Shown here: in pieces, positions 1-6,957 of the stretch | Numbering within the stretch: the first letter of the stretch is position 1 | Layout of the letters: each line of letters opens with the position of its first letter | NCBI GenBank assembly: GCA_965365345.1 | Contig: CBDUBH010000053.1 | Location: 1-24,012 of the forward strand | Length of the DNA: 24,012 nt | Origin: CBDUBH01 sp965365345 | Lineage (GTDB): Bacteria > Bacteroidota > Ignavibacteria > Ignavibacteriales > SURF-24 | Direction of reading: 5' to 3' | Position numbers and translations under genes: made by a program | The notes under the pieces: generated by a model | What the model saw: the letters and a program-made list of their open reading frames with translations, nothing else | Database searches by the model: none | Told to the model about the DNA's origin: nothing

Positions 1-22
1 TCGTATATATTTTCGTTTTTAA

Positions 23-463
23 TTATAACTGCCATTTATTGTCTTCCAAGGTTATTGCAATTTTAACCGATGCCGCACCAACAATTTTATCTTCATGGAA
101 CATTTCAATTTCATCACTTACCGGAGTGATATAAATTCCGCTATATTTGTTGTAAAAGAAATTCTTTTCATTTAAGATCATCATGTAAACATCCGCGATC
201 ATTTTTCTTACTTCGTGAATGGTCTGATCTGAATTCGCGGTAAAAAGCACTATTTCAATTGTCATTGTTTGAACGTGAGTACGTCCGTCAGAAAATGAAT
301 TCTGGATATCCTTTACGATCGCTTCCGGGAACTCCTTTTTGCTTAAAGGTTTCTCGGTCCAGTCATGCGCATTAGTGCCCAGATCAGTCAAGTAACCGTT
401 TGCTTTGGTCACTGTCTGAAGCTTCAAAATAAAATCCGATATGAATTCCGATCTTTTAATCAT
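23..463 (-). CDS. Tail terminator / tail completion-like protein
   Basis: A 146-residue protein that I place in the tail-completion (lambda gpU-like) position mainly from synteny: it is the second gene after the small post-capsid gene and directly follows the FII-like connector, overlapping it by 8 bases. It has an alpha/beta composition, with a helix-rich N-terminus, a strand pair around residues 65-75, a helix near 80-98 and a C-terminal strand ending in a charged, Trp-containing tail, which fits small tail-terminator folds. There is no signal peptide, membrane segment or catalytic motif. The overlap suggests translational coupling with the preceding gene. The neck/tail role is inference; a generic head-tail adaptor is an alternative. 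Transcription runs leftward, out of the window. Confidence 0.6.
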   Translation of the reverse strand: MIKRSEFISDFILKLQTVTKANGYLTDLGTNAHDWTEKPLSKKEFPEAIVKDIQNSFSDGRTHVQTMTIEIVLFTANSDQTIHEVRKMIADVYMMILNEKNFFYNKYSGIYITPVSDEIEMFHEDKIVGAASVKIAITLEDNKWQL

Positions 464-752
464 GGCTCAATTTCAAATATGTGAATCCGTCACCTTGATG
501 CATCACTTCAATTACCGAATATTCAGTGTCCTTTAATGTTACTTTGCTTGAGTGATCAGCATCCAGAACGTCCACCGTTCTGCATGTAACAATCGGATTT
601 GTCGCTTCCAGTTCATTTCCCAATAGCTTTGCCGCACTGAATTTTTCATCAAATAGAACTTTAATAGATTTAGTGCCGGCAGCGGAAGTATATTCAGCGC
701 TCCGCTCAAATCCGGCACCGAAAAAAGCATCTATGGGAAAATTATTTTCCAT
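456..752 (-). CDS. Head-tail connector, lambda FII-like
   Basis: A 98-residue protein. Lambda FII (Phage_attach family) proteins are small beta-rich molecules that sit on the portal ring after packaging and receive the tail. Visible here is the FII-like pattern: a variable N-terminal region, then a VDVLDAD segment (about residues 60-66), a K-V-T-L-K-D-T strand turn, and a terminal stretch ending in a GDGFTYLKL strand. Its position two genes downstream of the capsid gene matches lambda. It starts inside the last codons of the upstream small protein (11-base overlap) and its end overlaps the tail-terminator-like gene, so the three are probably co-translated. The family call rests on short motifs plus synteny. 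Confidence 0.65.
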   Translation of the reverse strand: MENNFPIDAFFGAGFERSAEYTSAAGTKSIKVLFDEKFSAAKLLGNELEATNPIVTCRTVDVLDADHSSKVTLKDTEYSVIEVMHQGDGFTYLKLSHD

Positions 753-963
753 CTTCTTTTACTTCTTTTGCTGGTTCAGCTTTTTCTTCTTTTTTGGGTT
801 CTTGGTAATATTCACCGATACCTCTTTCAACCAGATCAGCTGCAACCATCTTATTTACCAATACGATATTGCCGGCTTTTTTAGCCTTTCCGCCGATCAT
901 TACTTGCGGATCGTCTTTTTTACCTTTTGCCTGAAGTATTTTAACTTGAATTAAATTGCTCAC
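742..963 (-). CDS. Small post-capsid phage protein (GTG start)
   Basis: A 73-residue protein immediately after the capsid gene, where lambda-like phages place a decoration, head-completion or packaging-accessory gene. The first half has short beta strands, then a helix reading KMVAADLVERGIGEY, followed by a Lys/Glu/Ala-rich tail that is probably disordered. This plan (strands, a 'valid until lost' helix, acidic/basic tail) is common in unassigned genes after phage capsids. The reading frame stays open upstream to an ATG at 999, but I place the start at the GTG at 963, because AGGAG (971-975) sits seven bases before it and the ATG at 999 lies inside a GC-rich inverted repeat with no ribosome site. 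Exact function unknown. Confidence 0.7.
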   Translation of the reverse strand: MSNLIQVKILQAKGKKDDPQVMIGGKAKKAGNIVLVNKMVAADLVERGIGEYYQEPKKEEKAEPAKEVKEDGK

Positions 964-983
964 TTTATTTTCTCCTAATTTAT

Positions 984-1014
984 TGCCGGCCCAACGCATA
1001 ACGTCAGACCGGCA
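984..1014 (-). repeat. Inverted repeat between capsid and next gene
   Basis: TGCCGG (984-989) and CCGGCA (1009-1014) can pair, with an inner ACG/CGT pairing around a short loop. There is no T-tract after it on the minus strand, so it looks like an mRNA-stabilising or spacing hairpin between the highly expressed capsid cistron and the next gene rather than a full terminator. Confidence 0.4.
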
Positions 1015-1023
1015 CAGTTTTTA

Positions 1024-2820
1024 TTAGTTTATTCCAGTAGCTAGTGAGAATGCTCCCGGTTGTCTTACAGCAACATCAACTGATTGAAGCGCTACAACTA
1101 CAATGTTTCCGCTTCTGCTGTTTGAATAAGGATCAACCATAATATCCAATACTCCCCATTCACCAATTACAACTTGAGAGAAATCACCGAAGAACATTGA
1201 TCCGGCAGCGATCTGTTTTGTGATCTGGCATCCGTATCCGGCAACTTTATTATCTTCACTGCAAATAAATGATGGATAGTTGGCAACTTTTTCGCGGGTT
1301 TTTAACAATCCTCTTACTTGCGGAGTTGTTACATAATGCATTGTTTCAACATCTGCATTGGCATCTTCAACGTCAGTTTGAAGTTCAATTGCTTTTGCAT
1401 ATGTGAAGCCTGCACCGGCAACTGCGCCGATTCCGTTGGTCAATGCAATTCCGGTAGGCTGACCGTCTGCACCGGTTCCGTGGAAAACTGCTTTGTCAAG
1501 GCCTGCAGCGCATACCAAGGCAATGTCATTTTCAACTAACATTTCAGCAGAAGGATCAGATTGAAGCAATAACTGGCGTGAAATATCAACTGAAGCACCG
1601 CCGGTTTTAGGACTTAAAAGAACTTGACCGGTTACCGGATTTGATTCTGTAATTGCAACACCTTCAGCGACCCAGTAGTAAGATGCAGCGCCTGCCCATT
1701 TAGGGATAGCAATATTTCCTTTTAGACCGCTTAAAATTCTGGCACCTAATTTTTTTGCAAGAAGTTTATTTCTTAACAAATCAATAAAAGATGCTGAAGC
1801 TTGCTCGGTTCCAACCAATTCTTTTCCGGAAGTTGCACCGCCTGCGGTAAGATCACGTTTTTGAATATCGTAAGGAATGTAGATTCCTTTCGGAGCAACG
1901 CCTAATCTTTTTTCAATTTCAGCACTTAATTCCAATTCATAACCGGCATCTTTTGCAAATTCACTGCCTAACTGAGCTCTTAAAGCGCGTGCAAAACTGT
2001 ATCTTTTAGCTTCTTTTGCACTTAAACCAAGATCAGTTGAAGGAGTGTAAAGATTTGTTCCGCTGCCGATTCTTTCCAATGCGAAACCTCTGAACTGTTC
2101 AACTGAAATATCTGATTCCAATGCCCATTGGTATTCCAATTTGTGGCGTTTTGCGATCGCTTCAATTTCAGTTTTTCTTTTAGCTTCTAAAGCTTGAATT
2201 TCTTCCTGAGTCAAGTCTTCTTTCATTGTATTTACCTCTTTGATTTTAATATTTCTGACTTCTTCATTTAAATTTTTTATTTGATCATAAAGAGCAGTTA
2301 ATTTTTCTTCAGAGAATTCTTCATTGCGGCCTATACCAACTGAATTATCAGCCGGGATCGAAACAACCGATGCTTCGAAGGGTTCCCAATCGATAATGCG
2401 GTATGTTTCCTTGTCTTCTTCCTTGCTATCCAAAGCAAGTTTGTGAATTCGATATCCAATCGAAATTTTTGTAATGATGCCGTCCTGTACATCTCTGAAT
2501 ATATTTTCCGCTTCTTCATTTTTAGATATTTTTGCGATAACTCTTAGCTGCTTTGATTCTTCATCAAGCCAGCATTTCTGGATCACTCCGATCTGTTTAT
2601 ACGGATCATGCATGAATAACAGCGGAGCTCCGTCATTTATGCGACCTAACCGGATTGATTCAACTTTGTGATCAAGAATTTCTTTCCACCAGTGTCTGTC
2701 AACCGTTGTTTCGCTTGATGCGGAAAACTCAATGGTTCTTTCTGCTTCGTTTACCGCGTCCGATTGTATCGTCATCTTCCGCGTTAATACTTTCTGCAAT
2801 AATTCTTCTGACTTCTTCAT
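1024..2820 (-). CDS. Fused HK97-type prohead protease and major capsid protein
   Basis: A 598-residue fusion. Residues about 15-165 match the HK97 prohead protease (peptidase U35-type) family: LLFMHDP with candidate catalytic His71, ITKISIGY with candidate Ser120, and the closing EPFEASVVSIPAD strand. Residues 170-200 form a charged coiled-coil linker. The rest, from about residue 325, is an HK97-fold major capsid protein with the usual features (a GGATSGKELVGTEQ region, a VAEG segment, and a C-terminal GNIVVVALQSVDVAVRQPGAFS strand). Lambda keeps protease (C) and capsid (E) separate; here one frame encodes both, as in some other phages. The start at 2820 has GGAG six bases upstream and overlaps the portal gene by 92 bases in another frame. 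A second, well-spaced ribosome site precedes an in-frame ATG at 2226 (Met199), so a separate 400-residue capsid product is likely. Confidence 0.9.
   Translation of the reverse strand: MKKSEELLQKVLTRKMTIQSDAVNEAERTIEFSASSETTVDRHWWKEILDHKVESIRLGRINDGAPLLFMHDPYKQIGVIQKCWLDEESKQLRVIAKISKNEEAENIFRDVQDGIITKISIGYRIHKLALDSKEEDKETYRIIDWEPFEASVVSIPADNSVGIGRNEEFSEEKLTALYDQIKNLNEEVRNIKIKEVNTMKEDLTQEEIQALEAKRKTEIEAIAKRHKLEYQWALESDISVEQFRGFALERIGSGTNLYTPSTDLGLSAKEAKRYSFARALRAQLGSEFAKDAGYELELSAEIEKRLGVAPKGIYIPYDIQKRDLTAGGATSGKELVGTEQASASFIDLLRNKLLAKKLGARILSGLKGNIAIPKWAGAASYYWVAEGVAITESNPVTGQVLLSPKTGGASVDISRQLLLQSDPSAEMLVENDIALVCAAGLDKAVFHGTGADGQPTGIALTNGIGAVAGAGFTYAKAIELQTDVEDANADVETMHYVTTPQVRGLLKTREKVANYPSFICSEDNKVAGYGCQITKQIAAGSMFFGDFSQVVIGEWGVLDIMVDPYSNSRSGNIVVVALQSVDVAVRQPGAFSLATGIN
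2224..2240 (-). promoter_or_regulatory. Internal ribosome binding site and start inside the protease-capsid gene
   Basis: On the minus strand AAGAGGT (2234-2240) lies eight bases before an in-frame ATG (2226-2224), at Met199 of the fusion, exactly between the protease domain with its linker and the capsid segment. This is as good a ribosome site as those at true starts in the window. It would yield a 400-residue capsid-only protein in excess over the full-length fusion. Confidence 0.6.
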
Positions 2821-4261
2821 TTATCTCTCCAGTTTGTAATCCGTATTTTTTTAGTAATTCTTTTTCGATCTTTAATTGTTCATAAGTTTCATAAAGATCT
2901 TTACCTTGTTCACCGAGAACATCTGCATTTGTCTTAAATCCGGCGTTAACCGCTTCAATATTGGCAAGTACATCTTTTAAAGGATCAACCCACTGCCAGC
3001 GCCTTCCCATAAATAACGGCTGATTGAATTTTTCAAATTTCGAGTATGGAAGCGGAATTTCACCGATTAAAAGCGCCATTTCAAGCCATGTTTCAAAAAC
3101 ATCCAGTAAAAACGATTCAATGAACCATGATTGCAAGCGTTTCCAGTTATCGCGTTCATCCAGCAGACCGGCTCTGATCGAGCTGTAATTAACTCCTTCG
3201 AGATCATTTGCCAGAGTGTTGTATGAAACTCCCAACCCGGAAGCAACTGCTCTTAAAATTGATTTTACGAAGCTGTCATGCTGATCAGTGGGATATTTCG
3301 GATCATAAGGGACAAAATCAAATCCGGCCGGTAATGTTTCGAATATTCCCGGTTCCGAATGCGAAATTATATTTCCTGATTCGTCGGTTTCTTCGCCTTT
3401 ATATTCTTCAGATCCTAATTCTTTTTTGAAAAATCCCATTTTATGCGCGGAAACTCTCGCATTGATTAAAGAAGCATCTTCAAATCCGCTTAATTGCCTT
3501 AAACGGTAGATTGAAACGACCATCCAGGAAATGCCTCTGGTCTGATTTGCTCTTTCCGGATCATAAATGTGAATGATTTCATCAGCCGGGATGCGGATAA
3601 GTTCCGATGCTTGCGAATGACTGTATAATTCAGTTTCGGGATTTACTTGTTTGATGTAATAAGCCACCGGAGTGCGGTTCTGGTCAAGCTCAATTCCCAT
3701 TCTTACTACATTTCCGTTCTTTAAAACGGTATTATATTTTTCATCAATAAAATCCGGTTCGACCACTTGGAGTGCGAACCCGAACTTATTTACATTTTTG
3801 CCTTTAATTTTTCTTACAAATGCTTCACCATCTCTTGCAACCGTTTTGATGATCAATTCTTGAACAGCACGAAAAGAAAGTCTGCCGTTTACAGTGCAGT
3901 ATTTTTTATTGCTCCATTCCCAGAACTTATCTTCAATTATTTTATTTGCTGCTTTGTCAAAATTTCCCGAAACATCTTTTGCTTTATTCTGTAAAACAAA
4001 TCCATCTGCGCCGACAATATTATTTACGCATAACTGGATGTATTTTTTTCCGTAATCATTATTGTTTACTATATCCCTCGCGCGGTCGCGTACTTTTGCA
4101 AGTGCGCCCATGATCTCCCGGTCAGCTGATCCGCTCGATGTGTGCCAATCGGATGTGAACCGGTTGCTTTGAGCTGCAGCGTATCCTCTTAAATAGTTTT
4201 TATCCGCAACTCTTTTATGCACAAATCCGCGTTTGGATAATATTTTTTCAATAAATTTCAT
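2729..4261 (-). CDS. Portal protein, lambda gpB family
   Basis: A 510-residue portal, close to the usual length of about 500-530. Portals form the dodecameric ring at one capsid vertex through which DNA is pumped and to which connector and tail attach. The N-terminal region carries the lambda-portal signature AAAQSNRFTSDW (about residues 28-39), followed by the conserved RARDIVNNNDYGKKYI helix, an ARDGEAFV segment and a GVSYNTLANDLEGVNYSSIRAG motif typical of lambda-type portals. Its start overlaps the stop of the gpW-like gene as TAATG, and its 3' end overlaps the protease-capsid gene by 92 bases, so the three cistrons are tightly coupled. No truncation is seen. The family call is firm. Confidence 0.92.
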   Translation of the reverse strand: MKFIEKILSKRGFVHKRVADKNYLRGYAAAQSNRFTSDWHTSSGSADREIMGALAKVRDRARDIVNNNDYGKKYIQLCVNNIVGADGFVLQNKAKDVSGNFDKAANKIIEDKFWEWSNKKYCTVNGRLSFRAVQELIIKTVARDGEAFVRKIKGKNVNKFGFALQVVEPDFIDEKYNTVLKNGNVVRMGIELDQNRTPVAYYIKQVNPETELYSHSQASELIRIPADEIIHIYDPERANQTRGISWMVVSIYRLRQLSGFEDASLINARVSAHKMGFFKKELGSEEYKGEETDESGNIISHSEPGIFETLPAGFDFVPYDPKYPTDQHDSFVKSILRAVASGLGVSYNTLANDLEGVNYSSIRAGLLDERDNWKRLQSWFIESFLLDVFETWLEMALLIGEIPLPYSKFEKFNQPLFMGRRWQWVDPLKDVLANIEAVNAGFKTNADVLGEQGKDLYETYEQLKIEKELLKKYGLQTGEINEEVRRIIAESINAEDDDTIGRGKRSRKNH

Positions 4262-4794
4262 TAAAATCTTACCATGATTTTATTGCCGTTTTGACCTTTT
4301 TTAAGCTTGTTTTCTTGCTCAACTTTATATTCCGCAATGGATAGTTCTTTTATCAGCTGGGCGCGGTCATAACGGACAGTTCTGCCGTTTATTGTAATTT
4401 CGGTGTATTCCCTTCCGGCAATATTAGCATAAGCATCTCTTAACAGATCAAGCATCTTTTGCCAGTAGCTTCTTGAATCCGTTACTGCATTCAGCAAAGG
4501 TTCAATTACAACATATCCGGATTCAACCAGCGAAACATTTCCGTTATTATCATCAGCAATAACCTGATAATTATAATTTCCGTGAGAAAGCTGGGAAGTT
4601 TCACTTGCGGATTTTGAGAACAGAAAAGCAGTTCCATCCGCAACGCCGTTCAATGTTACAGTGGATCCCGTTCCCATTTTCATATAAATGGTTAAGGAAT
4701 AAGTCGGAGCCGGAAAGAGTGAGGGCGTTTCTTTCCAGCTCCATGTGGTCCCGGCAAATAATTTAAGTGATGATATGTTTAGCTTATCTGGCAT
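4261..4794 (-). CDS. gpW-like head-tail joining protein with an N-terminal beta domain
   Basis: A 177-residue protein directly upstream of the portal gene, the place of gene W in lambda. Its last 60 residues resemble gpW: a helix, then a beta hairpin reading EITINGRTVRYDRAQL, then a helix IKELSIAEYKVEQEN and a basic tail. Lambda gpW is only 68 residues and plugs the portal for tail attachment. Here about 100 extra residues of strand-rich, Ig-like sequence (TYSLTIYMK, TVTLNG, NYNYQVIADDNNGN) precede it. The second domain looks like other small phage surface or beta-sandwich modules. No clear ribosome site is seen; the stop overlaps the portal start. The W assignment rests on short motifs plus position. 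Confidence 0.6.
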   Translation of the reverse strand: MPDKLNISSLKLFAGTTWSWKETPSLFPAPTYSLTIYMKMGTGSTVTLNGVADGTAFLFSKSASETSQLSHGNYNYQVIADDNNGNVSLVESGYVVIEPLLNAVTDSRSYWQKMLDLLRDAYANIAGREYTEITINGRTVRYDRAQLIKELSIAEYKVEQENKLKKGQNGNKIMVRF

Positions 4795-4822
4795 TTATTT
4801 TTTATTTCTTAAATCAATCGAA

Positions 4823-5287
4823 CTATGGTTTTATAAATAGTAAATTCATACTTGATGTTACATCCTTTGGATTGCCGGTTGCTCCTATATGCTTTATTCG
4901 GTAATACCAAAATTTCTTTGCATTGAAATTGAGTGATCCTGATTGATATGTTTCTATTGAATCCGCCAATATTCCAACCGTGTCCACTACTGCCCAATTT
5001 GCTAAATCGTTTGAACCTTCAATTGTGGTATTTAATCTTGGTTTTGCCGAATTGCTTTTAATCAGCTTTGTGTAGTAAATAGGATATGTTGTAAAATTGT
5101 TTGATAAATATTGCGGCAATGAAAAAGCTTCACCTATCACTATGCTAAGTGAATCAACATTGGTTTCCAAAACAACCATTGATGCATCTTTTTCATTTTG
5201 TACTTTTACTCTTTGAGCACTTGAATCAATGAATGATAAGGATAAAATTCCTATCACCAGTATGATTATTGAAAGTAATTTTTTCAT
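4823..5287 (-). CDS. Predicted secreted beta-rich protein in the late operon
   Basis: A 154-residue protein with a classic signal peptide: MKK, a hydrophobic stretch LLSIIILVIGILSLSF, and a probable cleavage near SSA-Q at residues 23-26. The mature part is strand-rich. The middle, IEGSNDLANWAVVDTVG followed by KFWYYRIKH, resembles discoidin-like or ligand-binding beta-sandwich repeats, where such an SND-x-x-NW element precedes a YYRI strand. GGAG lies nine bases before the start. It sits between terminase and connector genes, where secreted proteins are not part of normal virion assembly, so it may be a cargo (moron) gene, a secreted lysogenic factor, or a virion surface protein exported by an unusual route. 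No enzyme motif is seen. Function unknown. Confidence 0.7.
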   Translation of the reverse strand: MKKLLSIIILVIGILSLSFIDSSAQRVKVQNEKDASMVVLETNVDSLSIVIGEAFSLPQYLSNNFTTYPIYYTKLIKSNSAKPRLNTTIEGSNDLANWAVVDTVGILADSIETYQSGSLNFNAKKFWYYRIKHIGATGNPKDVTSSMNLLFIKP

Positions 5288-5434
5288 TTCTTAATTCTCC
5301 ACTTATTTTATTGCATACTTATTTGTAATCTCTAAGCGCAAGTAAATAAAACGAGTAAAGAAAGTTTAGTGTAAAAATGATCTTTTTTGAAAAATATTTT
5401 GTGCGTTTTTAGCGTGTTTTTTAAAGAAATGAGA
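5288..5434. other. AT-rich intergenic region before the secreted-protein gene
   Basis: About 150 bases without a credible reading frame, ending in the strong dyad at 5435-5469. It probably holds the promoter of the secreted-protein gene, but I cannot point to clear -35/-10 or Bacteroidetes-type boxes. Confidence 0.4.
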
Positions 5435-5469
5435 ACAGGCGGGTGTAAAATTTTACACCTAACGCCTGT
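5435..5469 (-). terminator. Large dyad overlapping the stop of the 73-residue gene
   Basis: A perfect 18-base palindrome, GGTGTAAAATTTTACACC (5442-5459), is extended by ACAGGCG (5435-5441) and CGCCTGT (5463-5469) with a 3-base bulge. Reading leftward it is followed by TTCTCATTTCTTT, a weak T-rich tail. It overlaps the stop codon of the gene at 5459-5680. A transcription terminator is likely; a protein-binding operator for the secreted-protein gene just downstream is the alternative. Confidence 0.6.
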
Positions 5470-5680
5470 AAATTATTCCGTGGATGGTTTCGGGCTTCAA
5501 ATCAGTGAATTTGTTTGAGAATTTTTCCGCTAAAATTATCTCTGCATCTTCTGTTTTTACGCATTCTCTTTTAAGCTTTTCAAATTCTTCACGGATGCAT
5601 AGATCTCTGTATTTTCTTTCATCTAAAATGCCGACTTTTTGAGCAAGCGCTGCTATTTCATGCAGTAAGGTGTTTTCCAT
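5459..5680 (-). CDS. Small helical phage protein, HTH-like
   Basis: A 73-residue, all-helical, charged protein. The segment from about residue 29 (REEFEKLKRE, DAEIILAEKF, PETIHGIIYRR) follows a three-helix plan with a terminal recognition-like helix, as in small phage proteins in which 'ila.kf' is followed by 'tIy.II'. A similar plan is visible in the gene at 6557-6754, so the two may be paralogues. There is no obvious ribosome site. Its 3' end runs into the large palindrome. DNA binding is an inference from the helix pattern and not shown. Confidence 0.6.
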   Translation of the reverse strand: MENTLLHEIAALAQKVGILDERKYRDLCIREEFEKLKRECVKTEDAEIILAEKFSNKFTDLKPETIHGIIYRR

Positions 5681-5954
5681 AATTTTATTTTTGGTTATTT
5701 ACTATCTAATATTTTTACTTAAGTTACATGACAGTTACACACTTTTATTTAGTTTTTACGCTAAATTCAAAACAATTTTTATTATTAGTTACATGAGAGC
5801 ATCTAAATTAGTATCTAATTAGCGTCTAACTTATATACTTGTTACGATACAAGCTGTTCCGAATTACCGAACAAGTTGTCAAGGATTACTTGACAAGTTA
5901 CTTTTCATTTTGCGCCTTTAGTTTTTCTACAAATACTTTTACAGTACTGTTGGC
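5681..5954. repeat. Intergenic region with stacked short repeats
   Basis: This gene-poor stretch holds several repeat families. AGTTACATGA occurs at 5722-5731 and 5787-5796. Three adjacent 11-12 base units (AGCATCTAAATT at 5798, AGTATCTAATT at 5810, AGCGTCTAACTT at 5821) share a TCTAA core. Two adjacent 22-base units (5854-5875 and 5876-5897) each fold into a hairpin, preceded by a third small hairpin (CTTGT/ACAAG, 5838-5853). I see no convincing coding frame on either strand. Regulator binding sites or a structured RNA are possible. Confidence 0.65.
5854..5897. repeat. Two tandem 22-base covarying hairpins
   Basis: The units start at 5854 and 5876 and match at 15 of 22 positions. Arms TGTTC/GAACA (unit 1) and TTGTCAAG/CTTGACAA (unit 2) enclose loops AATTA and GATTA. 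The differences in the arms are mostly compensated on the other side (T-A to C-G and C-G to A-T), so the pairing, not just the sequence, is kept. Confidence 0.6.
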
Positions 5955-6173
5955 TTATCCATTGTTTTGCTCCTTAAATGCTTTTATGAATTGTTTTAGT
6001 TCGTCTATTGTGTTGAAATAAACTTGTGCCGGGTAAGTATGGATAAATAAATTAAAATCGCCACATGGAGCAATTTCCAAACAATCTCCATCATTATTTA
6101 ACTTGTAGTAGAAAAATCCATCAGGCTCTTTTACAAACCCGATTTCTTCTAATTGCTCTTTAGTTAGTTTCAC
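5955..6173 (-). CDS. Small acidic phage protein of unknown function
   Basis: A 72-residue protein that starts with a GTG at 6173; GAGG lies about six bases upstream, which decides this start. The sequence has a short N-terminal helix (TKEQLEEIGF), a run of beta strands (GFFYYKL, DCLEIAPCG, AQVYFNTI) and a C-terminal helix DELKQFIKAF, giving a small alpha-beta-alpha protein of the sort common in the accessory segments of phage operons. It is one of a run of small genes between terminase and connector. No motif points to a function. Confidence 0.65.
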   Translation of the reverse strand: MKLTKEQLEEIGFVKEPDGFFYYKLNNDGDCLEIAPCGDFNLFIHTYPAQVYFNTIDELKQFIKAFKEQNNG

Positions 6174-6185
6174 TTTTCACCTCGT

Positions 6186-6428
6186 TTAGTTAATTACAAC
6201 AGCATTATTATCAAGACCTTTTAAGGTATCGCCATTATCGGGATAAAAATTTTTTTTTGTTGCATCATATATCCCAAATTGAGGTGCATATATAACAGGC
6301 AAACAATCAAAATCTGTTGTGTTATCATCTTGATTATTGGTTTTGCTGAAAACAGCTTCATATTCAAGAATTTCTGGGTGAACTGTTATGAGTTCATTTA
6401 AGTTTTTTAAGTATTCTTTTAATTTCAT
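6186..6428 (-). CDS. Small phage protein, LKEYLKNLNEL family
   Basis: An 80-residue protein. Its start, MKLKEYLKNLNELITVHPEI, followed by a strand EYEAVFSKTNN and acidic, Tyr/Pro-rich loops, recalls a widespread group of small phage proteins of unknown function whose N-terminal helix is followed by 'HPE.l.yevvys'. Two purine-rich blocks, AGGAG and GGAG, lie before the start; the first is the better spaced. The gene follows a terminator-like hairpin (6452-6471), so it may have its own promoter or be read through. No catalytic residues or membrane segments are seen. Confidence 0.65.
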   Translation of the reverse strand: MKLKEYLKNLNELITVHPEILEYEAVFSKTNNQDDNTTDFDCLPVIYAPQFGIYDATKKNFYPDNGDTLKGLDNNAVVIN

Positions 6429-6442
6429 TTCTCCAATCTCCT

Positions 6443-6471
6443 TTTAATTAAAAGGCGGCATTAACCGCCTT
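6443..6471 (-). terminator. Hairpin with T-rich tail
   Basis: AAGGCGG (6452-6458) pairs with CCGCCTT (6465-6471) around a 6-base loop. In the leftward direction it is followed by TTTAATT. It would end or attenuate the transcript that carries terminase and the next three small genes. The space from 6472 to 6556 holds no supportable gene. Confidence 0.65.
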
Positions 6472-6556
6472 ACACTTTATTCATCTTCTCAAATCAATTT
6501 TTATACATAAACCGATTTTCTCCTATTTTTGTGAATAAATTAATTGATTTATATTT

Positions 6557-6754
6557 TTATGAATTAGCTCTGATCACGTTGTAAATTGAATCAAGTTCCA
6601 TCGGCTTATAATTCCGTTCGATCATTTCTTTCTGCACTATATCGAGCGCGTCAAATACTTTCATTCCCTTGCTTCTTAATCCTTTATATCTTTCAACAAT
6701 GAACTTGTTTCTTTTATCTTTCTTCATTTTCCGTATTTTAGTCAGTGGATCCAT
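6557..6754 (-). CDS. Small helical, basic protein, HTH-like
   Basis: A 65-residue, Lys/Arg-rich, helical protein. After a basic N-terminus (KIRKMKKDKRNK) come the helices FIVERYKGLRSKG, KVFDALDIVQKEMI and a terminal helix PMELDSIYNVIRAN, the same plan as the gene at 5459-5680. In such small phage proteins the last helix often acts as a DNA-recognition helix, but that is inference. It overlaps the Zn-ribbon gene upstream by 17 bases and is probably co-translated with it. Confidence 0.6.
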   Translation of the reverse strand: MDPLTKIRKMKKDKRNKFIVERYKGLRSKGMKVFDALDIVQKEMIERNYKPMELDSIYNVIRANS

Positions 6755-6956
6755 TCTCTCTCCTTTTGATCATTTTTAAATAAGCATTATGAATATTTTC
6801 TTCGATCTCTTCTTGAAAAGATTCATATTCTGTAAGTTCGCACTGCGGACATACTGAAGTCTGCATTTCCTCATGATCAAGATCATCAACATCAACAGAA
6901 ATTTTTACGAAGCTTTCGCAAAGCATACATTGAACTTCAATTTGAATGATTTGCAT
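6738..6956 (-). CDS. Small zinc-ribbon protein
   Basis: A 72-residue acidic protein with two CxxC knuckles, CMLC (about residues 10-13) and CPQC (about 36-39), spaced like a zinc ribbon, followed by a Glu-rich helix. The reading frame extends back to a TTG at 6971, but the ATG at 6956 has GAGGA eight bases upstream and directly follows the stop of the preceding gene (TAAAATG), so I choose it. Small phage zinc ribbons act in protein-protein or nucleic-acid contacts; the actual partner is unknown. Confidence 0.65.
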   Translation of the reverse strand: MQIIQIEVQCMLCESFVKISVDVDDLDHEEMQTSVCPQCELTEYESFQEEIEENIHNAYLKMIKRRENGSTD

Positions 6957-6957
6957 T

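Noticed and set aside
673..954. Plus-strand frame opposite the post-capsid and FII-like genes
   Set aside because: Phe-rich product made by reading the reverse of Lys/Glu-rich coding sequence; a shadow.
5839..6021. Plus-strand frame over the hairpin region
   Set aside because: It runs across the tandem hairpins and the 3' end of a better-supported minus-strand gene, has no ribosome site and a Phe/Ser/Leu-rich shadow-like composition.
6472..6556. Tiny frame after an AGGAG in the gap upstream of the 6186-6428 gene
   Set aside because: It ends after four codons and has no conserved product; the AGGAG may be chance.
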